Source: Thiopseudomonas denitrificans (lineage in GTDB: Bacteria > Pseudomonadota > Gammaproteobacteria > Pseudomonadales > Pseudomonadaceae). Taken from it: a DNA stretch of 64,000 nucleotides. Both the position numbers and the translations under genes were made by a program. How positions within the stretch are numbered: the first letter of the stretch is position 1; the number at the start of each line of letters is the position of its first letter. The notes under the pieces were generated by a model that saw nothing but the letters and a program-made list of their open reading frames with translations, was not told where the DNA came from and ran no database searches. The DNA lies in contig NZ_LNJZ01000009.1 of NCBI RefSeq assembly GCF_002866065.1, positions 124,001 through 188,000 on the forward strand, in the 5' to 3' direction. Shown in pieces: positions 40,991 through 49,708 of the stretch.

Positions 40991-42337
40991 TCAGGCACAA
41001 ACCTTTTCCACCGCATCAGCCAGCTGACGCGCGTATTGCAACACCTCGGCTTCGTCCTGCCCCTCGACCATCACCCGCACCAGCGGCTCGGTACCGGACT
41101 TGCGCAACAGGACACGGCCACGCCCTTCCAGTGCAGCGCTGATCTGCTCGCTCAGGGCCTGTACCTGTGGATGCTGCAACGGGTCGGAGTCGGCATTCTT
41201 GAAACGCACGTTGATCAGGCGCTGCGGCAGCTTTTTCCACGCCAGACGCTCTTTGGCCAGGCTATTGCCACGACGCCGCAAGGCCAGCAACACCTGCAGG
41301 GCAGCAATGATGCCGTCGCCAGTGGTATGGTGCTGGGTGCACAGGATATGCCCCGAACCCTCACCGCCCAGCACCCAGTTGCGCTCTTGCATTTCCTGCA
41401 TCACATAGCGGTCACCAACGTTGGCGCGGGCAAAGGGAATACCGCGCTCGCGCAGTGCCATTTCCAGCCCGTAGTTGCTCATCAGCGTGCCCACTACACC
41501 CGAGCCTTCGGGCAGTCGCTCACGCTCTTGCAGGTCGGTTGCAATGATGTAGAGAAGGTCGTCACCATCCAGCACCGCACCGGTATGATCAACCATCTGC
41601 ACCCGGTCACCATCGCCATCAAAGGCGATACCGAAATCAGCCCCATGCTCGACCACGGCTTTTTGCAGGGCCCCCATGCTGGTCGAACCGACGCCGGCGT
41701 TGATGTTGATGCCGTCGGGCTGATTGCCGATGGTGATTACGTCCACACCCAGCTCAGAGAACACGCTGGGCGCAATCCGGTAGGTGGCGCCATGAGCACA
41801 GTCAATCACCACCCGCAGGCCGGTGAAATCCGTGCTGGTCGGCACGCTACTCTTGCAGAACTCGATGTAACGCCCGGCAGCATCACCAATGCGTGACGCC
41901 TTGCCCAGCTGCTCCGACTCCACCACCTGCATGGGTGCGTCCATCAGCTCCTCGATCATCTGCTCGATCTCGTCGGGCAGCTTCATGCCGGTGGTCGAAA
42001 AGAATTTGATGCCGTTGTCATAGTGCGGGTTGTGCGAGGCGCTGATGACAATGCCGGCCTCGGCCTTGAAGGTGCGGGTCAGGTAAGCGATGCCCGGCGT
42101 CGGCATCGGGCCGAGCAGGGCCACGTCAGCACCGGCAGCGGACAACCCGGCCTGCAGTGCCGACTCGAACATGTAGCCGGAAATGCGCGTGTCCTTGCCG
42201 ACCAGGATGCGACAGCGGCCCTGCTTGCGAAACGCCATGCCCGCGGCCCAGCCCAGTTTGAGCATGAAGTCGGGGGTGATCGGCGCTTGCCCTACCCGCC
42301 CGCGAATACCATCGGTGCCAAAATATTTTTTGCTCAT
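40991..42337 (-). CDS. glmM: Phosphoglucosamine mutase
   Basis: GlmM converts glucosamine 6-phosphate to glucosamine 1-phosphate for UDP-GlcNAc synthesis. The 448 residues contain [10 protein letters not shown], the phosphoserine loop [16 protein letters not shown] (active Ser near 102) and the metal loop DGDGDR. The ATG at 42337 overlaps the folP stop as ATGA and follows GGCAGGAGC. Confidence 0.97.
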   Translation of the reverse strand: MSKKYFGTDGIRGRVGQAPITPDFMLKLGWAAGMAFRKQGRCRILVGKDTRISGYMFESALQAGLSAAGADVALLGPMPTPGIAYLTRTFKAEAGIVISASHNPHYDNGIKFFSTTGMKLPDEIEQMIEELMDAPMQVVESEQLGKASRIGDAAGRYIEFCKSSVPTSTDFTGLRVVIDCAHGATYRIAPSVFSELGVDVITIGNQPDGININAGVGSTSMGALQKAVVEHGADFGIAFDGDGDRVQMVDHTGAVLDGDDLLYIIATDLQERERLPEGSGVVGTLMSNYGLEMALRERGIPFARANVGDRYVMQEMQERNWVLGGEGSGHILCTQHHTTGDGIIAALQVLLALRRRGNSLAKERLAWKKLPQRLINVRFKNADSDPLQHPQVQALSEQISAALEGRGRVLLRKSGTEPLVRVMVEGQDEAEVLQYARQLADAVEKVCA

Positions 42338-43182
42338 CGGTGCTCCTGCCATCCTGTCTGTACTGCCTGAAACAGCTTTAGTGCATCCATGGTTTGCACC
42401 ACGTCATGCACCCGAATAATTCTTGCGCCACGCTCCAGCGCCATCACGGCCAGCGCCAGACTGCCGTACAACCGCTGGTCGACCGGTTTGTCGAGTACCG
42501 CCCCAATCATGGATTTACGCGAAACTCCGACCAGCAGGGGCAATTCTAGCGCATGCAGTTCCGCCATTCGGTGAAACAGCTCAAGATTATGCGAGAGCGT
42601 CTTGGCAAAACCGAACCCCGGGTCCAGCACAATGCGCTCCCTGGTGATGCCTGCCGCCACACAAGCCTCGACCCGCTGCTGTAGAAATGCCGCCACCTCT
42701 GCCGCCACATCATCATAATGCGGAGCCTGCTGCATGGTTTGCGGTTCGCCCAGCATGTGCATCAGGCAAACCGGCAAGCCGCTCTGCGCAGCCGCCTGCA
42801 ACGCGCCTTCACGTTGCAGCGAACGTACATCGTTGAGCAGCCCGGCGCCCAGCGCGGCAGACTCCGTCATCACTGCCGGGGTGGAAGTATCCACCGAGAC
42901 AATGCAGTCAAAATTCCGTACCAGCGCCTCGACCAGCGGTGCAACCCGCTCCAGTTCTTGCTGCGGTGTAACCGTTGCAGCCCCGGGCCGGGTCGACTCG
43001 CCGCCGACATCCAATAGGCTGGCTCCCGCCTGCAGCATGCCTTCGGCACGTCGCAACGCGGCATCCAGGTTATTGTACTGGCCGCCATCGCTGAAGGAAT
43101 CAGGAGTGATATTGATAATCCCCATGACATGGGGAACCGAGAGGTCAAGGCTGTGCTTTCCGCACTGTAAAACTGTTTGCAT
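42334..43182 (-). CDS. folP: Dihydropteroate synthase
   Basis: FolP joins p-aminobenzoate and dihydropterin pyrophosphate in folate synthesis and is the sulfonamide target. The 282-residue barrel has [15 protein letters not shown], the [11 protein letters not shown] pterin loop, and GVSRKSMIG. It is upstream of glmM in the conserved ftsH-folP-glmM order; the next gene upstream, ftsH, has its own terminator. Confidence 0.97.
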   Translation of the reverse strand: MQTVLQCGKHSLDLSVPHVMGIINITPDSFSDGGQYNNLDAALRRAEGMLQAGASLLDVGGESTRPGAATVTPQQELERVAPLVEALVRNFDCIVSVDTSTPAVMTESAALGAGLLNDVRSLQREGALQAAAQSGLPVCLMHMLGEPQTMQQAPHYDDVAAEVAAFLQQRVEACVAAGITRERIVLDPGFGFAKTLSHNLELFHRMAELHALELPLLVGVSRKSMIGAVLDKPVDQRLYGSLALAVMALERGARIIRVHDVVQTMDALKLFQAVQTGWQEHR

Positions 43183-43240
43183 AGAAATATCTTACCGGGA
43201 GTGACTTATGTTTGTTGCAGATCAGTGATGCGTGCATTTT

Positions 43241-43335
43241 GTAGGTGCGAATTTATTCGCACATTCGCACATTCGCACATGAACCGAGATCGATTAAGCA
43301 GCATCCGGTTTGTTCGAATAAATTCGAACCTACAG
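43241..43335. repeat. Dispersed copy of the paired stem-loop repeat
   Basis: This 95 bp copy between folP and ftsH starts GTAGGTGCGAA and ends CCTACAG. After the first stem the octamer TTCGCACA is present three times in a row (from 43256), a small expansion absent from other copies. Confidence 0.92.
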
Positions 43336-43381
43336 TTTGCAGCATGCGTGCATGACTGCACAGATTATCCTGACAACAAAT

Positions 43382-43412
43382 AAAAACCGCCGACACCAAG
43401 GTCGGCGGCTTT
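43382..43412 (-). terminator. ftsH terminator
   Basis: AAAGCCGCCGAC-CTTGGT-GTCGGCGGTTTTT on the minus strand (8 bp GC stem plus T run), 54 bp after the ftsH stop. Confidence 0.87.
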
Positions 43413-43465
43413 ATTCACCACGCCACACGCTCGTTCTGACAGCGTCGAACGTCGATGTCTACGGC

Positions 43466-45406
43466 TTAGTGCTCGCCGGCCGGGCCGCCAATGGGTGCTT
43501 CGGGACGGCGCTGTTCGGGCTCTTCCGGCTCGCCGGACTGCTCGGCACTGGGTGGTGGCGTGTTGCCGCCACCACTCCAGTCTTTCGGCTCGCGCACAGC
43601 CACGCCGGCCATGATGTCGTCGATCTGGTCGCTGTCGATGGTTTCGTATTTCATCAGCGCATCGGCCATGGCATCCAGCTTGTCACGGTTGTCCTCAAGG
43701 ATCTGCTTGGCGGTGGCGTAGCAATCATCAATGATTTTGCGTACTTCCACGTCAATCAGCTTGGCGGTCTCGCCGGATACATTACCGACATGACCGCCGC
43801 CGCTGCGGCCCAGATAGCTTTCGTTCTCGTCCTCGGCATACAGCAGCGGACCAAGCTTTTCCGACAGGCCCCACTTGGTCACCATGTTCTTGGCCAGCTG
43901 GGTGGCCCGCATGATGTCGTTGGAGGCACCAGTGGTGACACCCTCAAAGCCCAGGGTCATTTCCTCGGCGATACGACCGCCATACAGCGAGCAGATCTGG
44001 CTGATGATGCCACGCTTGGACAGGCTGTAGCGGTCCTCTTCCGGCAGGAACATGGTCACACCCAGGGCACGACCACGCGGAATGATCGATACCTTGTAGA
44101 CCGGATCGTGCTCGGGCACCAGGCGGCCGACAATCGCGTGGCCTGCCTCGTGATAAGCGGTATTGAGTTTTTCCTTCTCGGACATGACCATGGACTTGCG
44201 CTCGGCGCCCATCATGATCTTGTCCTTGGCCAGCTCGAATTCCTTCATGCCAACCAGACGATGGTCGGAACGTGCAGCGAACAGGGCCGCCTCGTTGACC
44301 AGGTTGGCCAGGTCGGCACCTGAGAAGCCGGGCGTACCACGAGCAATCACTGCCGCATCCACGTCCTGCGCCACCGGCACCTTGCGCATGTGCACATGCA
44401 GGATCTGCTCCCGACCCCGGATGTCGGGCAGGCCGACCACCACCTGGCGGTCAAAGCGCCCCGGACGCAGCAGCGCAGGGTCCAGTACGTCCGGGCGGTT
44501 GGTTGCGGCGATCACGATCACACCGTCATTGTCCTCAAAGCCGTCCATCTCGACCAGCAACTGGTTCAGGGTCTGCTCACGCTCATCGTGGCCACCACCC
44601 ATGCCGGAGCCACGGTGGCGACCGACGGCGTCAATCTCGTCAATGAAGATGATGCAGGGGGCGTGTTTTTTGGCTTGCTCGAACATGTCGCGCACACGGG
44701 AAGCACCGACACCAACGAACATCTCGACAAAGTCGGAACCGGAAATGGTGAAGAACGGCACCTTGGCCTCGCCGGCAATCGCCTTGGCCAGCAGGGTCTT
44801 ACCGGTACCGGGCTGACCGACCATCAGTACGCCACGGGGGATCTTGCCGCCCAGACGCTGGAAACGGCTCGGATCACGCAGAAATTCGACCAGCTCGCCG
44901 ACTTCCTCTTTCGCTTCGTCACAACCGGCCACATCGGCCAGCGTGGTCTTGATCTGGTCTTCCGCCAGCAAACGCGCCTTGCTCTTGCCGAAGCTCATCG
45001 GGTTGCCACGGCCACCCGCTCCACCCTGCATCTGGCGCATGAAGAACATGATCAGGGCAAACACAATCAGGATCGGGAAAGCGGCCACCAGCAGCTGCAT
45101 CCAGATACTCTGGCGCTCTGGCTGCTTGCCGACAATGCTGACATTGTTCTCGATCAGGTCTCCCATCAGGCCGTTGTCCTGGATGGCGGGACGTACGGTT
45201 TCAAAGGTGGTGCCGTCGGCACGACGACCGCTGATGGTGAAGCCGTCAACAGTCACCTGCTGGACACGGCCCGAGTTGACCTCCTCAAGGAAGGTGCTAT
45301 AGGTCATCTTGCCGGCATCACTGGGCGTGGAGAAGTTGTTCATCACGGTCACCAGAACGGCGGCAATGACAAACCACATCAGCAGGTTTTTCGATAAATC
45401 ATTCAC
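43466..45406 (-). CDS. ftsH: ATP-dependent zinc metalloprotease FtsH
   Basis: This 646-residue membrane-anchored AAA protease degrades misfolded membrane and regulatory proteins. It has two N-terminal membrane helices (about 7-25 and 105-125), Walker [14 protein letters not shown] near 200, Walker B IIFIDEID, second region of homology and the zinc motif HEAGH near 420. The tail is rich in P, E and G, normal for the family. It follows rlmE with a 229 bp gap carrying a TTGCATG-C-CATGCAA palindrome (45483-45497). Confidence 0.97.
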   Translation of the reverse strand: MNDLSKNLLMWFVIAAVLVTVMNNFSTPSDAGKMTYSTFLEEVNSGRVQQVTVDGFTISGRRADGTTFETVRPAIQDNGLMGDLIENNVSIVGKQPERQSIWMQLLVAAFPILIVFALIMFFMRQMQGGAGGRGNPMSFGKSKARLLAEDQIKTTLADVAGCDEAKEEVGELVEFLRDPSRFQRLGGKIPRGVLMVGQPGTGKTLLAKAIAGEAKVPFFTISGSDFVEMFVGVGASRVRDMFEQAKKHAPCIIFIDEIDAVGRHRGSGMGGGHDEREQTLNQLLVEMDGFEDNDGVIVIAATNRPDVLDPALLRPGRFDRQVVVGLPDIRGREQILHVHMRKVPVAQDVDAAVIARGTPGFSGADLANLVNEAALFAARSDHRLVGMKEFELAKDKIMMGAERKSMVMSEKEKLNTAYHEAGHAIVGRLVPEHDPVYKVSIIPRGRALGVTMFLPEEDRYSLSKRGIISQICSLYGGRIAEEMTLGFEGVTTGASNDIMRATQLAKNMVTKWGLSEKLGPLLYAEDENESYLGRSGGGHVGNVSGETAKLIDVEVRKIIDDCYATAKQILEDNRDKLDAMADALMKYETIDSDQIDDIMAGVAVREPKDWSGGGNTPPPSAEQSGEPEEPEQRRPEAPIGGPAGEH

Positions 45407-45635
45407 GTTACAATCACCTTCGCTGCTTTAACCGCAACAGATCTAAAACTGAAATTCCAATGTACATCAAACAGGGCACCTTTTGCATGCCATGCAAGTG
45501 TAACATCAGACAATCCCGGGTTATGCCTTCATTAGTCCAACGGATGGTACCCCGGGTTCCGTAACCTGCCCGGGCACATAATACAGGCTACCGTAGCCGG
45601 CCGTAGCCACACCACCCCGGCATGCCCGCAAGGGC

Positions 45636-46265
45636 TTAGCCATTTGCCGCACGCCGTCCCCGCGCCAGCAGATACTGCTCACGCGAGCTGTCACGGGAAG
45701 ATGCCGGCTTGCGCATCAGTACCCGGTCAAAGTGCTCGCGCACATCCTTGAGATACTGGTCAAAGCCTTCACCCTGAAACACCTTGATCAGGAAATCGCC
45801 GCCAGGCCTGAGCACTTGCAAGGCCAGATCCAGCGCCAGCTCGCACAGATACATCGAACCGGCCTGATCAGCCGCCCTGACCCCGCTGATATTGGGGGCC
45901 ATATCAGAGATTACAAGATCAACCGGCTGGCCATTGACCGCAGCCATGATTTCATCAAATACGCTTTGCTCGGTAAAGTCGCCCTGGATGAAGGTCACGT
46001 CGGCCATGCCGTCCATTGGCAGAATGTCGGACGCGATCAGCCTCCCCTTCTCGCCAACAATGCGACTGGCCACCTGTGACCAGCCGCCCGGCGCACTGCC
46101 CAGATCGATCACGGTCATGCCGGGCGCCATGATGCGGTCCTTCTCCTGGATCTCCAGCAGCTTGTAACTGGCACGTGAGCGATAACCATCCTTTTGTGCC
46201 ATTTGCACGTAAGGATCCGACACATGCCGTTTCATCCAGTTTGCACTACTTTTAGAACGTGCCAC
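45636..46265 (-). CDS. rlmE: 23S rRNA 2'-O-ribose methyltransferase (U2552)
   Basis: RlmE (RrmJ/FtsJ) methylates U2552 in the A site of the large subunit. The start is GTG at 46265 behind GAGG, giving 209 residues, the E. coli length; the ATG further up lies before the family sequence. SAM motif [13 protein letters not shown] is near residue 55, and the K-D-K-E tetrad residues are in place (e.g. SDMAPNISG). It is divergent from yhbY. Confidence 0.96.
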   Translation of the reverse strand: MARSKSSANWMKRHVSDPYVQMAQKDGYRSRASYKLLEIQEKDRIMAPGMTVIDLGSAPGGWSQVASRIVGEKGRLIASDILPMDGMADVTFIQGDFTEQSVFDEIMAAVNGQPVDLVISDMAPNISGVRAADQAGSMYLCELALDLALQVLRPGGDFLIKVFQGEGFDQYLKDVREHFDRVLMRKPASSRDSSREQYLLARGRRAANG

Positions 46266-46330
46266 TACATACCTCACAGGCTGCTTCTGGGGTAGAATGC
46301 GCTTTTTACCGCACACAGAGGTTGTCTGTC

Positions 46331-46636
46331 ATGTCGCTCACCCAGGAGCAAAAGAAACAATTCAAATCGATCGGCCATCATCTGAAGCCGGTGGTGACCA
46401 TTGCCGAGCAAGGGCTGAGCGAAGGCGTACTGGCCGAACTGGACCGCGCACTGAACGATCACGAACTGATCAAGATTCAGCTGCGTCTGGCCGACCGCGA
46501 TGACCGGGCCGTCATTCTAACCGAGCTGTGCCAACAAATCAGCGCCAGTCTGGTACAAAGCATTGGCAAGATGGCGCTAATCTACCGCAAAAACCCCAAC
46601 GCCAACCCCAAACTGTCGAACGTACTGCGCTTTTGA
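46331..46636 (+). CDS. yhbY: YhbY-family RNA-binding (CRM domain) protein
   Basis: This 101-residue CRM-domain protein binds pre-50S particles. The family sequence KKQFKSIGHHLKPVVTIAEQGLSEGV covers the N-terminal half (glycine loop and basic helix) and LYRKNP-like LIYRKNPNANPK closes it. The ATG at 46331 follows AGAGG. It is divergent from rlmE, a conserved pairing in gammaproteobacteria. Confidence 0.93.
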   Translation: MSLTQEQKKQFKSIGHHLKPVVTIAEQGLSEGVLAELDRALNDHELIKIQLRLADRDDRAVILTELCQQISASLVQSIGKMALIYRKNPNANPKLSNVLRF

Positions 46637-46646
46637 AGGAGCCAAA

Positions 46647-47057
46647 ATGACCAGCGACCGCTTTCTCAAAGGCATGGAGAAACTGAAGGAACTGACCGTT
46701 CCCGACGCAAACAGCCCGACCGGCCACATGGAAATCGGTGACAGTTTCAAGGACATCGCCCCCGATCTGACCCGTATTGTGGTGGAGTTCGCCTTTGGCG
46801 ACATCTATGCCCGTGACGGGCTGGACAACAAACAGAAGGTCCTGACCACCATCTCTGCCCTGGTAGCCCAGGGCACACCGCAAATCGGCATGCATGTGAT
46901 CACCGGCCTGAATGTCGGCCTGACGCCGGACGAGATCGCCGGCTGCATCATGCACCTGATCCCCTATGTTGGCTTCCCGCGCGCGCTGAACGCGCTCAAG
47001 GTGGCGCAGGAAGTGTTTGCCGAACAGGGCGTGGCGATCAGCAACAAACCCGAGTAA
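46647..47057 (+). CDS. Carboxymuconolactone decarboxylase-like protein, no CXXC
   Basis: This 136-residue protein is of the CMD fold, PcaC-like. KVLTTISALVAQGTPQIGMHV and GLTPDEIAGCIMHLIPYVGFPRALNAL match the family core. The redox C-x-x-C of AhpD proteins is absent, so peroxidase activity is unlikely. No protocatechuate genes are nearby and the role is unknown. It follows yhbY by 10 bp with an AAGGAG site. Confidence 0.88.
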   Translation: MTSDRFLKGMEKLKELTVPDANSPTGHMEIGDSFKDIAPDLTRIVVEFAFGDIYARDGLDNKQKVLTTISALVAQGTPQIGMHVITGLNVGLTPDEIAGCIMHLIPYVGFPRALNALKVAQEVFAEQGVAISNKPE

Positions 47058-47064
47058 CCCCATC

Positions 47065-47089
47065 CTTTGCCCTGCCAAGCAGGGCAAAG
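47065..47089. terminator. Hairpin between convergent genes
   Basis: CTTTGCCCTGC-CAA-GCAGGGCAAAG, 11 bp stem, 7 bp after the CMD gene stop. No T run; it may act as an intergenic attenuator for both converging genes. Confidence 0.6.
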
Positions 47090-47122
47090 AGTGATACCAC
47101 CCCGGAACGAGGATGAAAACTG

Positions 47123-47530
47123 TCAGTCCTTAACGCCGCGCAACACTTCCACCAGCGCATTGAGCGCATCAGTGGCGGTGAAAATACCAAGAAACTCGTC
47201 CCCTTCCCGCACAATCAAACTACTGACCTTGTTGGCCGACATCTGCAATGCGGCCTCGTCCAGCGGCGTGCTGGCATCAATCGTCAGCAGATCCTCGGTC
47301 ATGATGTCGGCTGCAGTCAGCCCCGCCCGCTCCGCCGCCGGCATGCCGGCAAACAGCCGCACATCCCGGTCACTGATGATGCCTGCCAGCTCACCACCAC
47401 GCATCACCGGCAGATGCCGGAAGCCCTCATCGCTCATCAGCCTGAGCAACTCATCCAGCGCCATCGTCTCCTCGATACTGACCGGGTCAGGCGTTGTGAA
47501 CTCTTCTACCGGAACAATCAGCTGTTTCAT
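47123..47530 (-). CDS. Two-CBS-domain protein
   Basis: This 135-residue protein consists of a CBS pair, which binds adenosyl ligands. The two modules end in LPVMRGGELAGIISDRDVRLF and SLIVREGDEFLGIFTATDAL. The ATG at 47530 follows GAGGAG. It is a stand-alone regulator of unknown partner. Confidence 0.9.
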   Translation of the reverse strand: MKQLIVPVEEFTTPDPVSIEETMALDELLRLMSDEGFRHLPVMRGGELAGIISDRDVRLFAGMPAAERAGLTAADIMTEDLLTIDASTPLDEAALQMSANKVSSLIVREGDEFLGIFTATDALNALVEVLRGVKD

Positions 47531-47654
47531 GCTTGTACTCCTCAAGCGGATTCGGGCAGGCTGTAACCTGCGCCTTGATATTCTGCCAACTTTTATACCC
47601 TGCCTTGCCCGGCAAGGCACGGACTCAAATCAATGAATGACGCCGGAGGCCATC

Positions 47655-47870
47655 ATGGGCAAGACATTCAGGACAGGTGACCACGTACGCTGGAACTCCG
47701 AGGCCGGCCATGTCAGTGGCCATATCATCCGCATCCACACGGAGGACTTCATGTGGAAGGGCTATCAACATCGTGCCAGCCCGGACAGCCCGCAATACGA
47801 GATCAAGAGCGACAAGACCGATCACATCGCGGTACACAAGGGCACTGCGCTAACGTTGCTGGATGATTGA
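47655..47870 (+). CDS. DUF2945 / hypervirulence-associated TUDOR domain protein
   Basis: This 71-residue protein has the family sequence FRTGDHVRWNSEAGHVSGHI and the C-terminal EIKSDKTDHIAVHKGTAL. The fold is a small TUDOR-like barrel; the function is unknown. The start at 47655 follows GGAGG. It is the last intact core gene before the island. Confidence 0.85.
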   Translation: MGKTFRTGDHVRWNSEAGHVSGHIIRIHTEDFMWKGYQHRASPDSPQYEIKSDKTDHIAVHKGTALTLLDD

Positions 47871-47958
47871 CCATTAATCCAGGCATGATCTTTACGAGCA
47901 TGGGGAAACCCAGAAGATGTTTGACGATAATGCAGCATCGGTTTTCTAATCTGCCTGC

Positions 47959-48090
47959 GCGGCAGCGAACGAAATCGAGGCCGCAGTGATTTTCGGTGTC
48001 GTCCTTCCGGCAGGCACTCCGAAGGCCCTTGTCTCCTGGCTCCAAGAAGAAATCAACACCGCACTGCAGACTAGGCAAACGTGCTTAATG
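47959..48090 (+). pseudogene. Relic of a Bug/TctC solute-receptor gene
   Basis: A short frame reads EIEAAVIFGVVLPAGTPKAL, then SWLQEEINTALQ. The LPAGTPKA...L...E.N.AL pattern is the conserved segment of Bug/TctC tripartite receptors. There is no start and no further family sequence on either side, so it is a fragment of a deleted gene at the left edge of the island. Confidence 0.5.
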
Positions 48091-48168
48091 CCTGTTTCGC
48101 GCTTCGCACGAAATCACCGCACGCCCTGCGGATAGCCCTTACTACATGCATATAGACCCAGAACACGT

Positions 48169-48669
48169 TCATACGGCGCGCAGGCGCTTAACCGGGAACG
48201 AGACGAACGGCTTGATTTCCTTAAGCACGAACATGCTCTGCATCTCCTTGATGCCGGGCAGTTGCCGCACGATTGACATCGCAAATTCAGCGAACGAATC
48301 GAGATCGGGCGCCACCACCTGCAACAGGAAGTCGGCATCCCCACCGATGCTGTAGCACGCCACCACGTCCTGCAGTTGCATGACCTCCTGCTCGAATTTC
48401 TTAGCCTCGGCCTCGCTGTGGCGGTCGATCTTGATCCGTATGAACACCATGACCCCCAAGCCGATCTTGCGCCGGTCCAGGACGGCCCGGTAGCCCTGAA
48501 TATAGTGTTCATCCTCCAGCTGCTTCACCCGCCGCCAGCACGGGGAGGCGGACATGTTGATCCGTTCAGCCAGCGCTTGGTTGGTGATCCTGCCATCTTG
48601 CTGCAGGGTAGTAAGGATCTTGATATCTGTCAGATTCAGGGCTTCATCGGTCATATTTTTCACATCCAC
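48169..48669 (-). CDS. Lrp/AsnC family transcriptional regulator
   Basis: This 166-residue feast/famine regulator has an N-terminal helix-turn-helix (LTDIKILTTLQQDGRITNQA, with ALAERINMSASPCWRRVKQLE), then the RAM ligand domain from about residue 75 with GDADFLLQV. Such regulators sense amino acids and often control adjacent LysE-type exporters. It is divergent from the biosynthetic operon across a 210 bp AT-rich region, so autoregulated control of that operon is likely but inferred. An alternative start is 48654. Confidence 0.93.
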   Translation of the reverse strand: MDVKNMTDEALNLTDIKILTTLQQDGRITNQALAERINMSASPCWRRVKQLEDEHYIQGYRAVLDRRKIGLGVMVFIRIKIDRHSEAEAKKFEQEVMQLQDVVACYSIGGDADFLLQVVAPDLDSFAEFAMSIVRQLPGIKEMQSMFVLKEIKPFVSFPVKRLRAV

Positions 48670-48879
48670 GCAAAAATTAGGTAAATCCTACCAAAATTCG
48701 TATGTTTCTCAACAAAAATAGAAAGCTATTTTCCAGCCAAATCAAATATCATTTTTTCACACAAGAGCATCAGCAGAAATAACTGGCAACTCGGCATTCT
48801 GTATTTATTTGAAAGTATGGATTGTTGCGGACAGCTATGTTGATCGCCATCCCTTATTGATGCGACACGAGAACCAATT
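48670..48879. promoter_or_regulatory. AT-rich divergent promoter region of the island
   Basis: The 210 bp between the Lrp gene and the first operon gene is much richer in A and T than the core genes around it, with A/T runs and AGG-TAAAT-CCT (48683-48693) near the regulator. It must hold both promoters, but I cannot place a clear -35/-10 pair. Confidence 0.45.
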
Positions 48880-49239
48880 GTGATTTTTCATATAGTGATT
48901 TTTAAACTCAACAGCCCCTTTCAATGGGGTGATGACGAAGTTGTCGAGGCTGAAACATCAACACGACAACATCCAAATCACATCAAAGAAATACAAGGCT
49001 GGTTTTGCGCCAGAAATATCAGTCCTCGCGAACAAGCCATGGACTTCGTGGCAATAGGCCTATTTAAAGACCAAGAAGAACTCCGGGTATATCTGGAGCA
49101 TCCCGACCATCAACAGGGGGTGCGAAAGTGGAAAAAAATCGCCAACTGGAAAGTGATTGATATTGATCTCAGCAGCGACACGACAAAGTTCTTCGGGTTA
49201 CTGGATGCTCTGACCAATATCAACTCGACATCAGCATAG
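48880..49239 (+). CDS. Dabb (stress-responsive A/B barrel) protein
   Basis: The 119 residues fit the Dabb ferredoxin-like dimeric fold: FHIVIFKLNSPF at the start, AIGLFKDQEELRVYLEHPDHQQ in the middle and WKVIDIDL at the end. Members include olivetolic acid cyclase and other small catalysts as well as stress proteins. The start is GTG at 48880 behind GAGAA. First of the operon; in this setting it could be an isomerase or cyclase, which is inference. Confidence 0.85.
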   Translation: MIFHIVIFKLNSPFQWGDDEVVEAETSTRQHPNHIKEIQGWFCARNISPREQAMDFVAIGLFKDQEELRVYLEHPDHQQGVRKWKKIANWKVIDIDLSSDTTKFFGLLDALTNINSTSA

Positions 49240-49272
49240 TGCTGAATATTTTTAGAGATATAGGAGTAATAA

Positions 49273-49695
49273 ATGGATTTCGACGCCACCATTCACAAGT
49301 GTGTCATTGTGGTCGATAAAGCCTTGGGGCTGGGGCATGCTATCAATGCCGTTAGCGTCATCGGCGTCAGTATGGGGCGCTCGGTGGAAGGATTGGTTGG
49401 CCCAGATATGCAAAGCAGGGACGGCGTAAATTACCCGGGAGTCATTTACGCGCCCTTGCCGATACTGCTTTCCAACAATGAACTTCTGCGGAATATTCTG
49501 GAGAAAGCGCTGGAGGACGATGAAATCCAAAGTATCCCGTTCAGTGCTTTGGCGCAATCCTGCAAAACCTACCAAGAGTACGAAGAGCGCATTTCGGAAG
49601 CGGACAACTCCACCATTGAAGTGGTTGCCATCGGCTTGATCGGGTCTAAGAAGAAGATCAGCAAACTGACCGGCAGTCTTCCACTGTTCAAGTAA
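49273..49695 (+). CDS. DUF2000 (peptidyl-tRNA-hydrolase-fold) protein
   Basis: The 140-residue protein reads KCVIVVDKALGLGHAINAVSVIGVSMGRS at the N-terminus, the DUF2000 hallmark (a Pth2-like fold with conserved Asp and Asn), and EVVAIGLIGSKKKISKLTGS near the end. Members have no known activity. AGGAG spaced six bases from the ATG is a strong start. It lies 33 bp after the Dabb gene and 13 bp before the ligase. Confidence 0.85.
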   Translation: MDFDATIHKCVIVVDKALGLGHAINAVSVIGVSMGRSVEGLVGPDMQSRDGVNYPGVIYAPLPILLSNNELLRNILEKALEDDEIQSIPFSALAQSCKTYQEYEERISEADNSTIEVVAIGLIGSKKKISKLTGSLPLFK

Positions 49696-49708
49696 GGAGA
49701 AGATCACA

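Noticed and set aside
43466-45406. Long plus-strand frames opposite ftsH (335 and 328 codons).
   Set aside because: Shadows of ftsH, which has full AAA and zinc protease motifs.
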